Source of the DNA: UBA5070 sp035352895
GTDB lineage: Bacteria; Fibrobacterota; Fibrobacteria; UBA5070
Direction: 5' to 3'
Assembly (NCBI GenBank): GCA_035352895.1
Contig: DAOPYN010000011.1
Location: forward strand, 24,438-88,437
Length of the DNA: 64,000 nt
Shown here piece after piece: positions 18,007-26,569 of the stretch; position 1 is the stretch's first letter, and each line of letters starts with the position of its first letter. The translations under genes and the position numbers were made by a program. The notes below the pieces were generated by a model. That model did no database searches. It worked only from the letters and a program-made list of their open reading frames with translations, and was not told the DNA's origin.

Positions 18007-19019
18007 ACCGGCGCGAAGCATTGGGCCTCGTGGCGATCGCGGCCCTCCTCGCGGCAGCGGTCGCCATCGCCCTGGGATCGGGGAGATACCCCCTGGGCCC
18101 AGGCCAGGCCGTGGCCGCCGCCCGGCTCTGGGTCTCGGATCCCGCCGCGGCCGCCTCCGACCCCGTCGCGGTGGTCCTGTTCTCCCTGCGCCTCCCGCGA
18201 CTGGCCGGGGGGATGCTGGTAGGGGCGGCCCTCGCCGCTTCCGGAGCCTGCTACCAGGGCATCTTCCGCAACCCCATGGCCGACCCCGGACTGTTGGGAG
18301 TCAGCACGGGTGCCGCCTGCGGCGCCGCGGCGGGGCTGTTGTGGGCCGACTCCCTGCGGACGATCCAGATCCTGTCCATCGCGGGCGGTCTGGCCGCGAT
18401 CCTAGCGACCCTCGGACTCTGGAAACTCCTGCGCGAGGAAGGCGACGGCACCGTCTCCCTGATCCTCTGCGGGATCGTGGTCCACTCCACCGGGACCGCC
18501 CTCCTTTCGCTGGCCAAGTACGTCGCCGATCCGTATTCCAAGCTTCCCGCCCTCACCAATTGGCTCATGGGCGGATTCTCCGCGCTGGGCGCCGACGAGA
18601 TCTGGCGGGTCGCCTGGATGGCCCCTCCCGCGCTGGCGGGACTCTGGCTGGTCCGCGGCGACGTCGACATCCTCGCGCTGGGAGACGACGACGCCCGATC
18701 CCTGGGAGTCCGACCGGCGATTTCCCGGTTGGTGGCCATCGTCGCGTCCACCATACTCGTCTCGATGGCCGTGTCCCTCGCGGGCATCCTCGCCTGGGTG
18801 GGGGTGCTGGTCCCCCACGCCGCCCGCTTCGCGCTGGGTCCGAGGTTCTCCGTCCTGCTTCCCGGATGCATACTGGCGGGAGCGGCGTTCCTGGTCCTCG
18901 CTGACACTTCCTGTCGAACCTTGTTCGCCCTGGAGATCCCCCTGGGAATCGCCACCTCGCTCGCCGGGGCGCCGGTCTTCGCGATCCTCATGAAGCGCTC
19001 GCGCCGGAGGTGGGCATGA
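18003..19019 (+). CDS. BtuC/FecCD-type ABC importer permease
   Basis: A 338-residue inner-membrane protein with about ten hydrophobic segments. Family signatures are LRLPRLAGGMLVGAALAASGACYQGIFRNPMADPGLLGVSTGAA in the first half (key residues RLPR and GxxYQxxxRNPLAxP) and WVGVLVPHAAR in the second. Members import iron-siderophores, corrinoids, heme, and, in Haemophilus influenzae MolB, molybdate and tungstate. It starts at GTG 18003, overlapping the XdhC-like stop (GTGA), and ends overlapping the ATPase start. With the next two genes it forms a full type-II importer. Confidence 0.92.
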   Translation: MNRREALGLVAIAALLAAAVAIALGSGRYPLGPGQAVAAARLWVSDPAAAASDPVAVVLFSLRLPRLAGGMLVGAALAASGACYQGIFRNPMADPGLLGVSTGAACGAAAGLLWADSLRTIQILSIAGGLAAILATLGLWKLLREEGDGTVSLILCGIVVHSTGTALLSLAKYVADPYSKLPALTNWLMGGFSALGADEIWRVAWMAPPALAGLWLVRGDVDILALGDDDARSLGVRPAISRLVAIVASTILVSMAVSLAGILAWVGVLVPHAARFALGPRFSVLLPGCILAGAAFLVLADTSCRTLFALEIPLGIATSLAGAPVFAILMKRSRRRWA

Positions 19020-19801
19020 GCCTGGAATTCCGGTCCGCGTGCTTCGGATACCCGATTCGCCGGATCCTGTCCGACGTCTCCTTCCAGGTGCGCCCGGGCG
19101 AGATCGTCGCGCTCCTGGGCCCCAACGGCTGCGGGAAGACCACGCTGTTCCGCACGCTCCTGGGAGCGCTGCACCTGCGGGGCGGCGAAATCTTCCTCGA
19201 GGGAATTCCCCTGGAGAGGATTCCCGGGATCCAGCGCGCCCGATCGATCGGATACGTCCCGCAGATCTCGTCCCCGGCCTTCCCCTTCCGATCGGTGGAC
19301 GTCGTGGCGATGGGCCGCCGCCCGCGACTGGGGCGGTTCGGCTCCCCCGGCAGGAAGGATCGCGCGGCGGCATTGGATGCACTGGAGGCGGTGGACGCCG
19401 CGCACCTCGCCGACCGCCCCGTCACCGAGCTTTCCGGAGGGGAACGGCAACGGATCCTGATCGCGCGCGCCTTGGCGCAGGGATCCACCTACCTGCTCCT
19501 GGACGAACCCACCTCGCACCTGGACTTCGGGCACACCCATCAGGCCTTGCGGATCCTGCAGACGCTCGCGCTGGAAGGCAAGGGGATCCTGTGGACCACG
19601 CACTCCCCGGACCAGGCGCTGCGCCACGCCCACCGCGTGGTCGTCCTTTCCGGGGGCCACGTCGCCTCGCAGGGACCGCCACGGGAGATCCTGACTCCGG
19701 CACTGTTCGAGGAAACCTTCGGAATCCGCGCCTCCGTCCGGGAATGGACGGATTCCGACAACCGGACCAGGGATTTCTGCCTGGTCGAGGAGGACGCATG
19801 A
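19016..19801 (+). CDS. ATPase of the BtuD/MolC-type importer
   Basis: A 261-residue ABC ATPase. It has Walker A LGPNGCGKTT, a Q-loop in VPQISS, the signature LSGGERQR, Walker B LLLDEPTSHLD and the switch His in TTHSPDQ. The length and lack of a TOBE domain fit FecE/BtuD/MolC-type ATPases. ATG 19016 was preferred to an upstream GTG at 19010 because GGAGG sits 5 bases before it and the ATGA overlap with the permease is kept. It powers the permease encoded just upstream. Confidence 0.92.
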   Translation: MSLEFRSACFGYPIRRILSDVSFQVRPGEIVALLGPNGCGKTTLFRTLLGALHLRGGEIFLEGIPLERIPGIQRARSIGYVPQISSPAFPFRSVDVVAMGRRPRLGRFGSPGRKDRAAALDALEAVDAAHLADRPVTELSGGERQRILIARALAQGSTYLLLDEPTSHLDFGHTHQALRILQTLALEGKGILWTTHSPDQALRHAHRVVVLSGGHVASQGPPREILTPALFEETFGIRASVREWTDSDNRTRDFCLVEEDA

Positions 19802-20847
19802 AGCCCACGCTCCTGTTTTCCTGCGCGATCGCCGCCGCGCTCGCACCCGCCTGGTGCCTCCAGGACATGGCGGGGAGGGAGGTGAAGGTGCGCACGCCGG
19901 TCGCGCGCGCGTACAGCACCTCGCCGGTGGGCGAGATCTTCCTGTACACCCTGGCCCCGGGGAAAGTGGTCGGGCTCAGCTGGACACTCCGCGCTCGGGA
20001 GACTCCCTGGCTCCTCGCGACCTACGCGAAACGTCCCGTGCTGGGCGGATGGTTCGGGAAGAGTTCCGGCGCGAACCTGGAGGAGATCGTCAAGGTGCAT
20101 CCGGACGTGATCGTTTCGGCGGGAACCATGGATCCCCAGTCCCTCGCCTCCTCGGAAAAGATCCAGGGGAAGACGGGACTGCCGGTGGTGGCGGTGGACG
20201 GATCCCTGGAGCGGATCCCCGACGCCTACCGGTTCCTGGGCACCCTGGTGGGAGCCAAGGAGCGCGCCGACACCCTGGCGGACTGGGCCGACGCGATCCT
20301 GGAAGGAACACGGTCGCGCGCCAAGGCCCGCCGCGACGCTCCCCGGCCGCGCATCTACTACGCCGAAGGCTTGTCCGGTCTGGAGACAGATCCCGGCGGA
20401 TCCTCGCACACGGAGCTGATCGAATGGCTGGGGGCGACCAACGTCGCGCAGGTTCCCCTCCGGCAGGGCTTCGGAAGATCGCCCGTATCCTTCGAGCAGA
20501 TCCTGTCATGGGATCCCGATTGGATCCTGGTCGGTGAGGACCACACGGATCCGTCCGGGGCACGCACCCTCCAGAGGCTGAAGTCGGCCCCCAAGTGGAA
20601 GCTCCTGCGCGCGGTGCGCGAGAACCGCATCGTCCGGATCCCCGACCTTCCCTTCAACTGGTTCGACCGTCCGCCCGCACCATCGCGCCTGCTCGGAGCG
20701 CTCTGGCTGGAATCGGTGCTGTTCCCCAAGGACATGCCGAAAACCGTCTTCCTGGAACGGATGCGGGGATTCTTCCGGCTGTTCTACCACCGCGAACTCG
20801 GCCCCCGCGACGAAGCCGCCATCCTCGACGGAAGCTGGCCGGGATGA
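19798..20847 (+). CDS. Periplasmic binding protein of the type-II importer (MolA/BtuF-like)
   Basis: A 349-residue exported protein with a signal peptide (MKPTLLFSCAIAAALAPAWC). The mature start DMAGREVKVRTPVARAYST and the block NLEEIVKVHPDVIVSAG are typical of cluster-A-II (class III) binding proteins. The segment LPFNWFDRPPAPSRLLGALWL near residue 285 marks a subgroup seen in importers of metal oxyanions and other small ligands. Cys20 lies close to the cleavage region, so a lipoprotein is possible, although the -3 to -1 residues APAW are not a good lipobox. It overlaps the ATPase gene by ATGA. The MolBCA importer of H. influenzae is the best-known Mo/W precedent for this architecture. The ligand here is unproven. 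Confidence 0.87.
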   Translation: MKPTLLFSCAIAAALAPAWCLQDMAGREVKVRTPVARAYSTSPVGEIFLYTLAPGKVVGLSWTLRARETPWLLATYAKRPVLGGWFGKSSGANLEEIVKVHPDVIVSAGTMDPQSLASSEKIQGKTGLPVVAVDGSLERIPDAYRFLGTLVGAKERADTLADWADAILEGTRSRAKARRDAPRPRIYYAEGLSGLETDPGGSSHTELIEWLGATNVAQVPLRQGFGRSPVSFEQILSWDPDWILVGEDHTDPSGARTLQRLKSAPKWKLLRAVRENRIVRIPDLPFNWFDRPPAPSRLLGALWLESVLFPKDMPKTVFLERMRGFFRLFYHRELGPRDEAAILDGSWPG

Positions 20848-20906
20848 TCGCGGAAACCTCCACCACTCGAATTCCCGACCACATGCATCCAGCGCGAGGA
20901 AGCCAA

Positions 20907-22955
20907 ATGGACAATTCCAGACACCGACCACGAACCCTCCCGGCGCTTTTCGCGCTGGGTTCCGCCCTCGCCTGTCCGGCCGCGGAGCCCGCCGGGGATT
21001 CCTCGCGTGTCCTTCCGCTGGTGGAGGTGTCGGCGCCCTCCCTCGCCGGCTCCCGCAACACCGACGCGCGTCCGCGAACATGGAGCCAGCCGCGCAGCGA
21101 GGAGTCCGGAACCGAGATCCTCGGGCGCGAGGAGATCCGCTCCCTGCAGCCCAGGGACGCCATCGACCTGTTGGACAAGGCCACGGGATTGAACGTGACC
21201 TACCAGGGGCGCCGGAGTCCGTTCTTCGTCGACGAACGCGGTGGAGGCTCCATGACCTTCGTCCTGGACGGCGCCATCCTCCCCTCGCAATCCAACCGGA
21301 TCCTCCAGAACATCCCGGTGGAGGCAATCGAGGAGATCCGCATCGTCCGCGGTGCGACCTCGCTTTCCATGGGAAGCGGCATTCCATCGGGATCTTCGGC
21401 ATCCGGCTCCGCCTTGAACACGGGATTCGTGGTCATCACCACGCGCCGCGCCCGCGCGGTCGAGGCGAAGGTCTCGTCCTGGTGGGAGAAGTCCCCCTCG
21501 CAACCGTACGCGAACGGCCAGGGAGTCTGGGTGGGATCTCCCCTGGGAGATTCCCTCGGATGGAAGGGACATGCGGGCGCGATGGTCTCGCGGTCGGACA
21601 GGCCCAGCAAGGATTCGTGGTTCGATGGACGGACCGCGAACTCCGTCCTGGCCACGGCAGGTGTCCAGTACGGAATCGTCCACCTGGAAGGAACCGCGTA
21701 CATGGACAGCGGTCGCTTCGAGATGCAACGCGGGTTGACCTTGGCCGACACCCTGGATCCCTCGAAGTGGTACTACGATCCCCTGGTCACGACGGTACTG
21801 GGACTTTCCGGCGGAATCCAGTGGAGCAAGGGCCAATCCACGTCCATCTGCGCGTACTGGACCAAATTCGAACAGCACGAGGTGAACCAGAGCTTCGCCA
21901 ATCCATCGAGCACCACGCGCGACTTCTGGGAGAAGAACGTGGGAGCCAGCGTGCGGCACGACGCGATCCTGGGGGGGACACTTTTCCAGGCCGGGTTCCA
22001 GACCTCCACCAGTTCGGCGTTCGGCCCGAACACCAACAATCCCTTCAACGACTGGGAGACGTCCGTCACGGGAGGATCGATCGCCGCCAGTCGACCCTTC
22101 CTGGAAGATCGTCTCCATGCCGACATCGGCTGGCGCCGGGACATCAAGCACATCGACCATACCGCGACCTCCCAAGGCAAGCTCGCCGTGGACAAGGATA
22201 TCGACCTCCCTGCGGCGGACCTGCTTGCGGCGGGAACCAGCTGGAGATCGGGAATGTGGGTTGCGGACGCACGGGGCTCCCTGGGATGGACGGGAAGCGC
22301 GGAGGACCTGGATCTGCGCACGAAGGACGGCTCCCCGATGGATCCCGAGGCCCAGCAGCGCGCGGAAGTCACCGTGGGAGCCACCCCGTTCCCTTGGCTG
22401 CACCCCTCGGCGACGCTGTTTTGGGTCCATTTCCAGAACCAGAAGACGGCCACCGCCGACACCTTCAGCGTTGCCGGCCAGACCTGCTACTTCTACACCC
22501 AGTCGGATTCCCGTCGCAATGGATTGGAACTCCGGTGGCAGGGCGAATGGTCGCGACTCGTTTCCTGGGACGCGTCCTGGACGCACCTGTTGGTGGACGA
22601 GACATGGACATCCGGAACCACCGCCGACGCCATCGGAACCGCACAGCCCGGGAACATCCTGACGGGCAGGGTCTCGGCGGTCCGGGACGGATGGAAGGCG
22701 ACGCTCTCCGCGAAGGCCGTGGACACCTACGACCAGTCCACGAGCGCCATGGGTACGGCGAGCAACGTGCATTTGGGAGACTACCTGCGCATCGACGCGA
22801 GCCTCTCGAAGACCGTGGATCCGTTCGATCGTTTCCTGTCAATGGAGATCTACGCCCGCAATCTCGCAAACGACCGGTATTCCACCAGATACACCACCGG
22901 CTACTACCGCGACCGTGGCCTGACGGTGGGCACACTCCTGACGGCGGGACTCTGA
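20907..22955 (+). CDS. TonB-dependent outer-membrane receptor (second of the island)
   Basis: A 682-residue receptor. The signal peptide ends near ALACPAA. The plug reads GTEILGREEIRSLQPRDAIDLLDKATGLNV (key parts EEIRSL and LDKATG), MTFVLDGAIL and VEAIEEIRIVRGATSLSMGSG. The barrel ends at GLTVGTLLTAGL. ATG 20907 is favoured by GAGGA 7 bases upstream and by an immediate signal peptide; ATG 20844 would overlap the previous stop but put 21 residues before the signal. It follows the binding-protein gene by 59 bp and precedes tonB by 3 bp. It differs strongly from the receptor at 13610, so the two probably take different forms of the ligand. Confidence 0.87.
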   Translation: MDNSRHRPRTLPALFALGSALACPAAEPAGDSSRVLPLVEVSAPSLAGSRNTDARPRTWSQPRSEESGTEILGREEIRSLQPRDAIDLLDKATGLNVTYQGRRSPFFVDERGGGSMTFVLDGAILPSQSNRILQNIPVEAIEEIRIVRGATSLSMGSGIPSGSSASGSALNTGFVVITTRRARAVEAKVSSWWEKSPSQPYANGQGVWVGSPLGDSLGWKGHAGAMVSRSDRPSKDSWFDGRTANSVLATAGVQYGIVHLEGTAYMDSGRFEMQRGLTLADTLDPSKWYYDPLVTTVLGLSGGIQWSKGQSTSICAYWTKFEQHEVNQSFANPSSTTRDFWEKNVGASVRHDAILGGTLFQAGFQTSTSSAFGPNTNNPFNDWETSVTGGSIAASRPFLEDRLHADIGWRRDIKHIDHTATSQGKLAVDKDIDLPAADLLAAGTSWRSGMWVADARGSLGWTGSAEDLDLRTKDGSPMDPEAQQRAEVTVGATPFPWLHPSATLFWVHFQNQKTATADTFSVAGQTCYFYTQSDSRRNGLELRWQGEWSRLVSWDASWTHLLVDETWTSGTTADAIGTAQPGNILTGRVSAVRDGWKATLSAKAVDTYDQSTSAMGTASNVHLGDYLRIDASLSKTVDPFDRFLSMEIYARNLANDRYSTRYTTGYYRDRGLTVGTLLTAGL

Positions 22956-22958
22956 GAG

Positions 22959-23786
22959 ATGGATCCGACCACGGACATCCCGACGCATCGGATCCGCAAC
23001 GCACCGGAAGATCCACACCCTGAATCCATGCCGTGCGGAGCGGATCCTCGGGTGGCGCCGGTAATTGTCATCGATGGTGGGCCTCCGAAGGAAACGGGTT
23101 TCGGATGGATCCTGCCGATCGTCGTCGTGGCCGCCCACGTGGCCGCCCTCGGATCGCTTGCCCGCCTGGACATCGCCGATGCCCCGGTCGGGGCATCGGC
23201 GATGGAATTCCGCCTGGAGCCGCAGGCGTCGGAATTCGCTCCGGATGCCGCTCCTGCCCCGATCGCCACGACGAAGTCGGCTTCCGGATCGCCTGCCTCG
23301 CCAGGCATCCCACGGAGGGAATCGCGGGATCCACCCATGGCGTCCTCACCGCTTCCAGAACCCACCGCGATGGCGTCTGCGGCTGCTTCCGCTGCGGAGC
23401 CCTCCATCGGACCAACCGACAGCGGGGAGTCCTCGATGCCCTCCGCGACGGAAGCGGGAATGGATGCACCGCCATCCCAGGACGGCTCGGCACCCGGTGG
23501 CGAAGGAGCATCTTCGGGATCCGAGTACCTCCGCAATCCCATGCCGGAGTACCCCGTTGTCTCGCGCTTCCTCGGCGAAGAGGGACGCGTGGAGCTCCTG
23601 GTGGTGGTGGACACCTCGGGGGGGCCGGTTTCCGTCCATGTGGTCCAGACCTCCCGTCATCCCCGGCTGGATGGCGCGGCATTGCGTGCGGTCTGGTCGT
23701 GGGCGTTCCATCCTGCGATCCGAAAGGGCCGTCCCGTCGTCGCGTCGGTGGTCGTGCCCATCCGTTTTTCCCTGGCCAACCCCTGA
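22959..23786 (+). CDS. tonB: TonB-like energy transducer
   Basis: The 275-residue protein has a cytoplasmic N-terminus of about 48 residues, one membrane anchor (GWILPIVVVAAHVAALGSLA) and a Pro/Ala/Ser-rich periplasmic linker. The C-terminal TonB domain follows from about residue 190 (NPMPEYPVVSRFLGEEGRVEL, then RLDGAALRAVWSWAFHPA). The cytoplasmic stretch is longer than usual; a start at ATG 23028 would shorten it. It couples the inner-membrane proton gradient, through ExbB/ExbD, to the receptors. The clustering suggests a TonB dedicated to these two receptors. Confidence 0.85.
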   Translation: MDPTTDIPTHRIRNAPEDPHPESMPCGADPRVAPVIVIDGGPPKETGFGWILPIVVVAAHVAALGSLARLDIADAPVGASAMEFRLEPQASEFAPDAAPAPIATTKSASGSPASPGIPRRESRDPPMASSPLPEPTAMASAAASAAEPSIGPTDSGESSMPSATEAGMDAPPSQDGSAPGGEGASSGSEYLRNPMPEYPVVSRFLGEEGRVELLVVVDTSGGPVSVHVVQTSRHPRLDGAALRAVWSWAFHPAIRKGRPVVASVVVPIRFSLANP

Positions 23787-23800
23787 AGGAGATCCCCTCC

Positions 23801-24225
23801 ATGGTTCCATCCCAAAGCTTGCCGCATTTCCTGGTCCGCATGGATCCCGTGGGATGGGCGACCTTCGCGGCCCTGATGGTCCTCTCGGTCGCATCCTGGT
23901 CGGCCGGAATCGCCAAGCTTTACCAGATCCTGTCTCTTCTTCGGTTGGAACGCCGGACCAGGCGACAGGAGGCGGTGGATTCGATCCCGGCGGACTCCCC
24001 CTGGCAACGCATCCACGATGCCGGTCGGCAAGCGGCGCATGATCTGTCCTGCGCCGCTCCGGATGCGCTCGTGGCTCTTTCCCGGAGCGAATTCCTCGTG
24101 GCCGAGGCCTTCGGGGACGCCTTGAACCAGGAGCGGGAGCGGTTGGAATCCGGGCTTGGCCTGATCGCCACGGCCAGTTCCACAGCCCCCTTCGTGGGAC
24201 TGTTCGGCACCGTCTGGAGCATCCA
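23801..24225 (+). CDS. exbB: ExbB/TolQ-type proton channel protein (3' end lost in gap)
   Basis: ATG 23801 follows AAGGAG and starts 14 bp after tonB. The visible 141 residues show one membrane segment (GWATFAALMVLSVASWSAGIAKL), a cytoplasmic helical region and the MotA/TolQ/ExbB signature ATASSTAPFVGLFGTVWSI just before the N run. The remaining two membrane segments must lie in unsequenced DNA. About 70-90 residues are missing compared with typical ExbB, so the true gap exceeds the 100 N shown. Confidence 0.85.
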
Positions 24226-24325
24226 NNNNNNNNNNNNNNNNNNNNNNNNNNNNNNNNNNNNNNNNNNNNNNNNNNNNNNNNNNNNNNNNNNNNNNNNNNN
24301 NNNNNNNNNNNNNNNNNNNNNNNNN
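24226..24325. other. Assembly gap of exactly 100 N
   Basis: A run of 100 N, the common fixed-size placeholder between joined contigs. It removes the end of exbB and the start of exbD. The missing genes need about 250-350 bp, so the true length is probably larger than shown. Confidence 0.97.
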
Positions 24326-24712
24326 TTCATCGACATCCTCCTGGTGCTGGTGGTGGTCTTCATGGTCGCATCCCCGATGCTGACCCATGCGGTGCGGGTG
24401 GAACTCCCTCGCGCCTCGAGCCATCCCGAATCGGAAGTTCCGGCGTCCCTGTCCATCGAGATCCTCGCGGACGGAAGCGTCCTTTGGGAGGGGCAGGCGA
24501 TCGCGACGGGAGAACTCGAGGAGCGCATCCGGAGCGCATCCATCCGGACCCCGGATCCCGCACTCAGGATCCTTGCCGATTCCCGGACGGAATACGTCCA
24601 TGTCGCCCAGGCGATGTCCGCGGCTGCGAAGGCGGGGATCGCGCGATTTTCGTTCTCCACATCCCCCTCCGGCACGACCGGCGGCGACTACGTCATTTTC
24701 CGTCACCCATGA
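24326..24712 (+). CDS. exbD: ExbD/TolR-type protein (5' end lost in gap)
   Basis: The first readable residues, FIDILLVLVVVFMVASPML, are the core of the ExbD transmembrane segment including the conserved Asp. About 20 N-terminal residues are hidden by the gap. The 128 visible residues end with the periplasmic domain (SLSIEILADGSVLWEGQAI, then RILADSRTEYVHVAQAMSAAAKAGI), as in ExbD. The C-terminus is slightly extended. With TonB and ExbB it would energise the two receptors. The gene for a diverged Mop protein begins 22 bp downstream. Confidence 0.85.
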   Translation, partial: FIDILLVLVVVFMVASPMLTHAVRVELPRASSHPESEVPASLSIEILADGSVLWEGQAIATGELEERIRSASIRTPDPALRILADSRTEYVHVAQAMSAAAKAGIARFSFSTSPSGTTGGDYVIFRHP

Positions 24713-24734
24713 ACCCCATAAAGGGAGGATCGAG

Positions 24735-25262
24735 ATGTCCGTTCCACACACCACGACGAAGTTGTCCCCGAGGATTCCTTCGGCCGCTACGACCATCCCC
24801 CGGTGTCGCGCCATCTCCCCCACTCCCAGACGGCTCCTGTTCAGCCACCGCAACCAATGGAAGGTCGCGGTGGAATCCATCCAGCGCGGTTTCCTGGAGG
24901 AATCGGTGACGCTCCGGCTTCCCTCGGGAAGCCGGATGGTGGCCCAGGTCCCTTTGTCCACGGGGTCCCTCCTGGGAATATGCCCCGGACGACTCTTCAG
25001 CGCCCTCGTGGATCCCATGGCGGTACTTCTGGAGGCGGGCCCCCACCATCCCGTGGTGTCGTGCTGCAACTGCCTGGAGGCTACCGTGACCGATGCCACC
25101 GAGGCGATGGACGCGCTGGAACTGGAGCTGTCCATCGGAGGGGTGGACCGCCTCCACACGGAGATCCCCAACCTCGAAGGGTTCCGGGAACCCTTCGCGC
25201 GCGGGAGCCGGGTATGGGCGATCTTCCCCGCCCGCGCAGTGCTCCTGGCCACCACCACATAG
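24735..25262 (+). CDS. Diverged di-Mop protein with a Cys cluster
   Basis: A 175-residue protein with GGGAGG 6 bases before ATG 24735. After a basic, Ser/Thr/Pro-rich N-terminal stretch (1-40), two Mop-like units are visible. The first starts FSHRNQWKVAVESI and ends FSALVDPMAVLLE; the second starts SCCNCLEATVTDA and ends WAIFPARAVLLA. The strand order matches Mop domains, but the oxyanion-binding K-A-S positions are changed to VDPMA and FPARA. CCNC is an added possible metal site. It closes the receptor/importer run. It may have lost molybdate binding and gained a new ligand. Read as Mop-derived with moderate confidence. Confidence 0.55.
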   Translation: MSVPHTTTKLSPRIPSAATTIPRCRAISPTPRRLLFSHRNQWKVAVESIQRGFLEESVTLRLPSGSRMVAQVPLSTGSLLGICPGRLFSALVDPMAVLLEAGPHHPVVSCCNCLEATVTDATEAMDALELELSIGGVDRLHTEIPNLEGFREPFARGSRVWAIFPARAVLLATTT

Positions 25263-25332
25263 CCGGGCGACCAAATCTATCTTGTACTGGGACGTGCCCG
25301 TACCCGTTCCGTCGGGTAATGGAAGCCGTGCC

Positions 25333-25734
25333 ATGACCATCGATACCTTCGATCGGATTCTCGGTCTTGTCGAACAATCCAAGACCCTGAGCTCGCGATA
25401 GGTCCGCGATCCAACCGACCACATCCGCCTGATCACCGAGGAGATCCAGATCCTCGACGCGGATGACGCTCAGGCTGCCCAGAGCATCCGCAACTTCCTC
25501 GCCTGCGCGTTCTTCGAATCCACCCGCGACGAGCGGACCGATCCGTTGGCGACCGCGTCGCGGAAGGGCCTGCTCCTCTCGTTCCGGCCACACGAGAACA
25601 TCCATCCCACCCTGGTGGAACACGGATACGGCCTGGCGAACATACTTTCGGCCCTGGGAGTCTGGGCAGGAACAAAGGTCTGCAAGGCTCACGAAACGGG
25701 CGCCAGCACCCCGAACACCACGGACAAGAAATGA
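25333..25734 (+). pseudogene. Possible gene interrupted by an in-frame TAG
   Basis: No intact gene is visible between 25263 and 25688. The plus frame from ATG 25333 reads MTIDTFDRILGLVEQSKTLS, then SR and a TAG at 25399-25401. The same frame continues with VRDPTDHIRLITEEIQILDA and on to a stop at 25734. Codons on both sides of the TAG show the strong G/C third-position preference of real genes here, more so than the opposite strand. The last 46 bases overlap the convergent hemolysin III gene. Two readings remain open: a nonsense-disrupted gene of about 130 residues, or a 22-codon peptide plus noncoding DNA. I do not recognise the family. Confidence 0.35.
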
Positions 25735-26354
25735 CATACACCTCCTCCCAACACGAACAGATGCCACACGGCGTGTCCGAACGGGAGCTTCTTGTCCAGG
25801 AGATAGAACACGGCGCCAACGGAATAGGCGAGACCTCCGATCAGAAGGAGCGCCAGTCCGGAAGATGGCAAGTGGCGCACCAGCGGCACGATCGCAACCA
25901 CGATGAGCCACCCCATCAGGAGGAAAAGCACCGTGGAAAGCCCTTTGAATCTGCCCGTCAAGAACAGGTCCTTCACGACTCCCGCCAGCGCCAGCGACCA
26001 GATCACTCCGAAGATGGACCAGCCCCATGGACCTCGCAAGGTCACCAAAGCGAAAGGCGTGTAGGTGCCCGCGATCAGCAAATGGATGGACACGTGATCC
26101 AGCACGCGAAACGCCTTGCGAAGCCTTGGACTCCGCACCGAGTGGTACAGGGCGGAAGCGGAGAACAGAAGCACCAGGGTTGCTCCATACACGCACACCG
26201 ACACGATCTTCCATGGATCGCCGCTGCGGGCGGATAGAACGGCCAACAACGCGAGTCCAGCCAGGAAGAAGCCTGCACCCACCGCGTGGGTGAGGCTGTT
26301 GGCGCGATCTTCGAGATCCGTGAATGCGATTGTTTTTCCGATGCGTGCTTCCAT
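25689..26354 (-). CDS. Hemolysin III family membrane protein
   Basis: A 221-residue integral membrane protein with seven hydrophobic segments and the PAQR/HlyIII metal-site residues. These are SALYHSVRSP after the second segment, VLDHVSIHLLIAGTYTPF, and the C-terminal LPFGHAVWHLFVLGGGVCHF. The His residues and the SxxxH pattern fit a metal-dependent membrane hydrolase fold. The physiological role of bacterial members is uncertain; pore-forming activity was claimed only for some. It is a single gene, convergent with the island's end. ATG 26354 was chosen because it begins directly at the family N-terminus (DLEDRANSLTHAVGAGFF). Confidence 0.9.
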   Translation of the reverse strand: MEARIGKTIAFTDLEDRANSLTHAVGAGFFLAGLALLAVLSARSGDPWKIVSVCVYGATLVLLFSASALYHSVRSPRLRKAFRVLDHVSIHLLIAGTYTPFALVTLRGPWGWSIFGVIWSLALAGVVKDLFLTGRFKGLSTVLFLLMGWLIVVAIVPLVRHLPSSGLALLLIGGLAYSVGAVFYLLDKKLPFGHAVWHLFVLGGGVCHFLSVVFGVLAPVS

Positions 26355-26569
26355 GTCCTACAAACAACCATTCGAAGGGCCAAAAGCCGAGTAAAAGGTT
26401 GTCATTCCTTGGAACCGTGGTGTTTCGTGATCGGCAACAAGCGAATTCGAGCAGGCCCGGCGTCAGGACAGCCATCCTCGCATCCCGCAAACCAGCTTCC
26501 ACGGCTCCCACGGGAAGCGCCGTCCGTTGTGGTGGCATGCTCAAACGATGCGTGCGAATCGGGATCGCT

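Noticed and set aside
13610..23786. Simple iron-siderophore or heme uptake locus
   Set aside because: Nothing iron-specific is present (no ferric reductase, no siderophore synthesis, no Fur box that I can see), while Mop and ModE genes flank it. It is kept only as an alternative.
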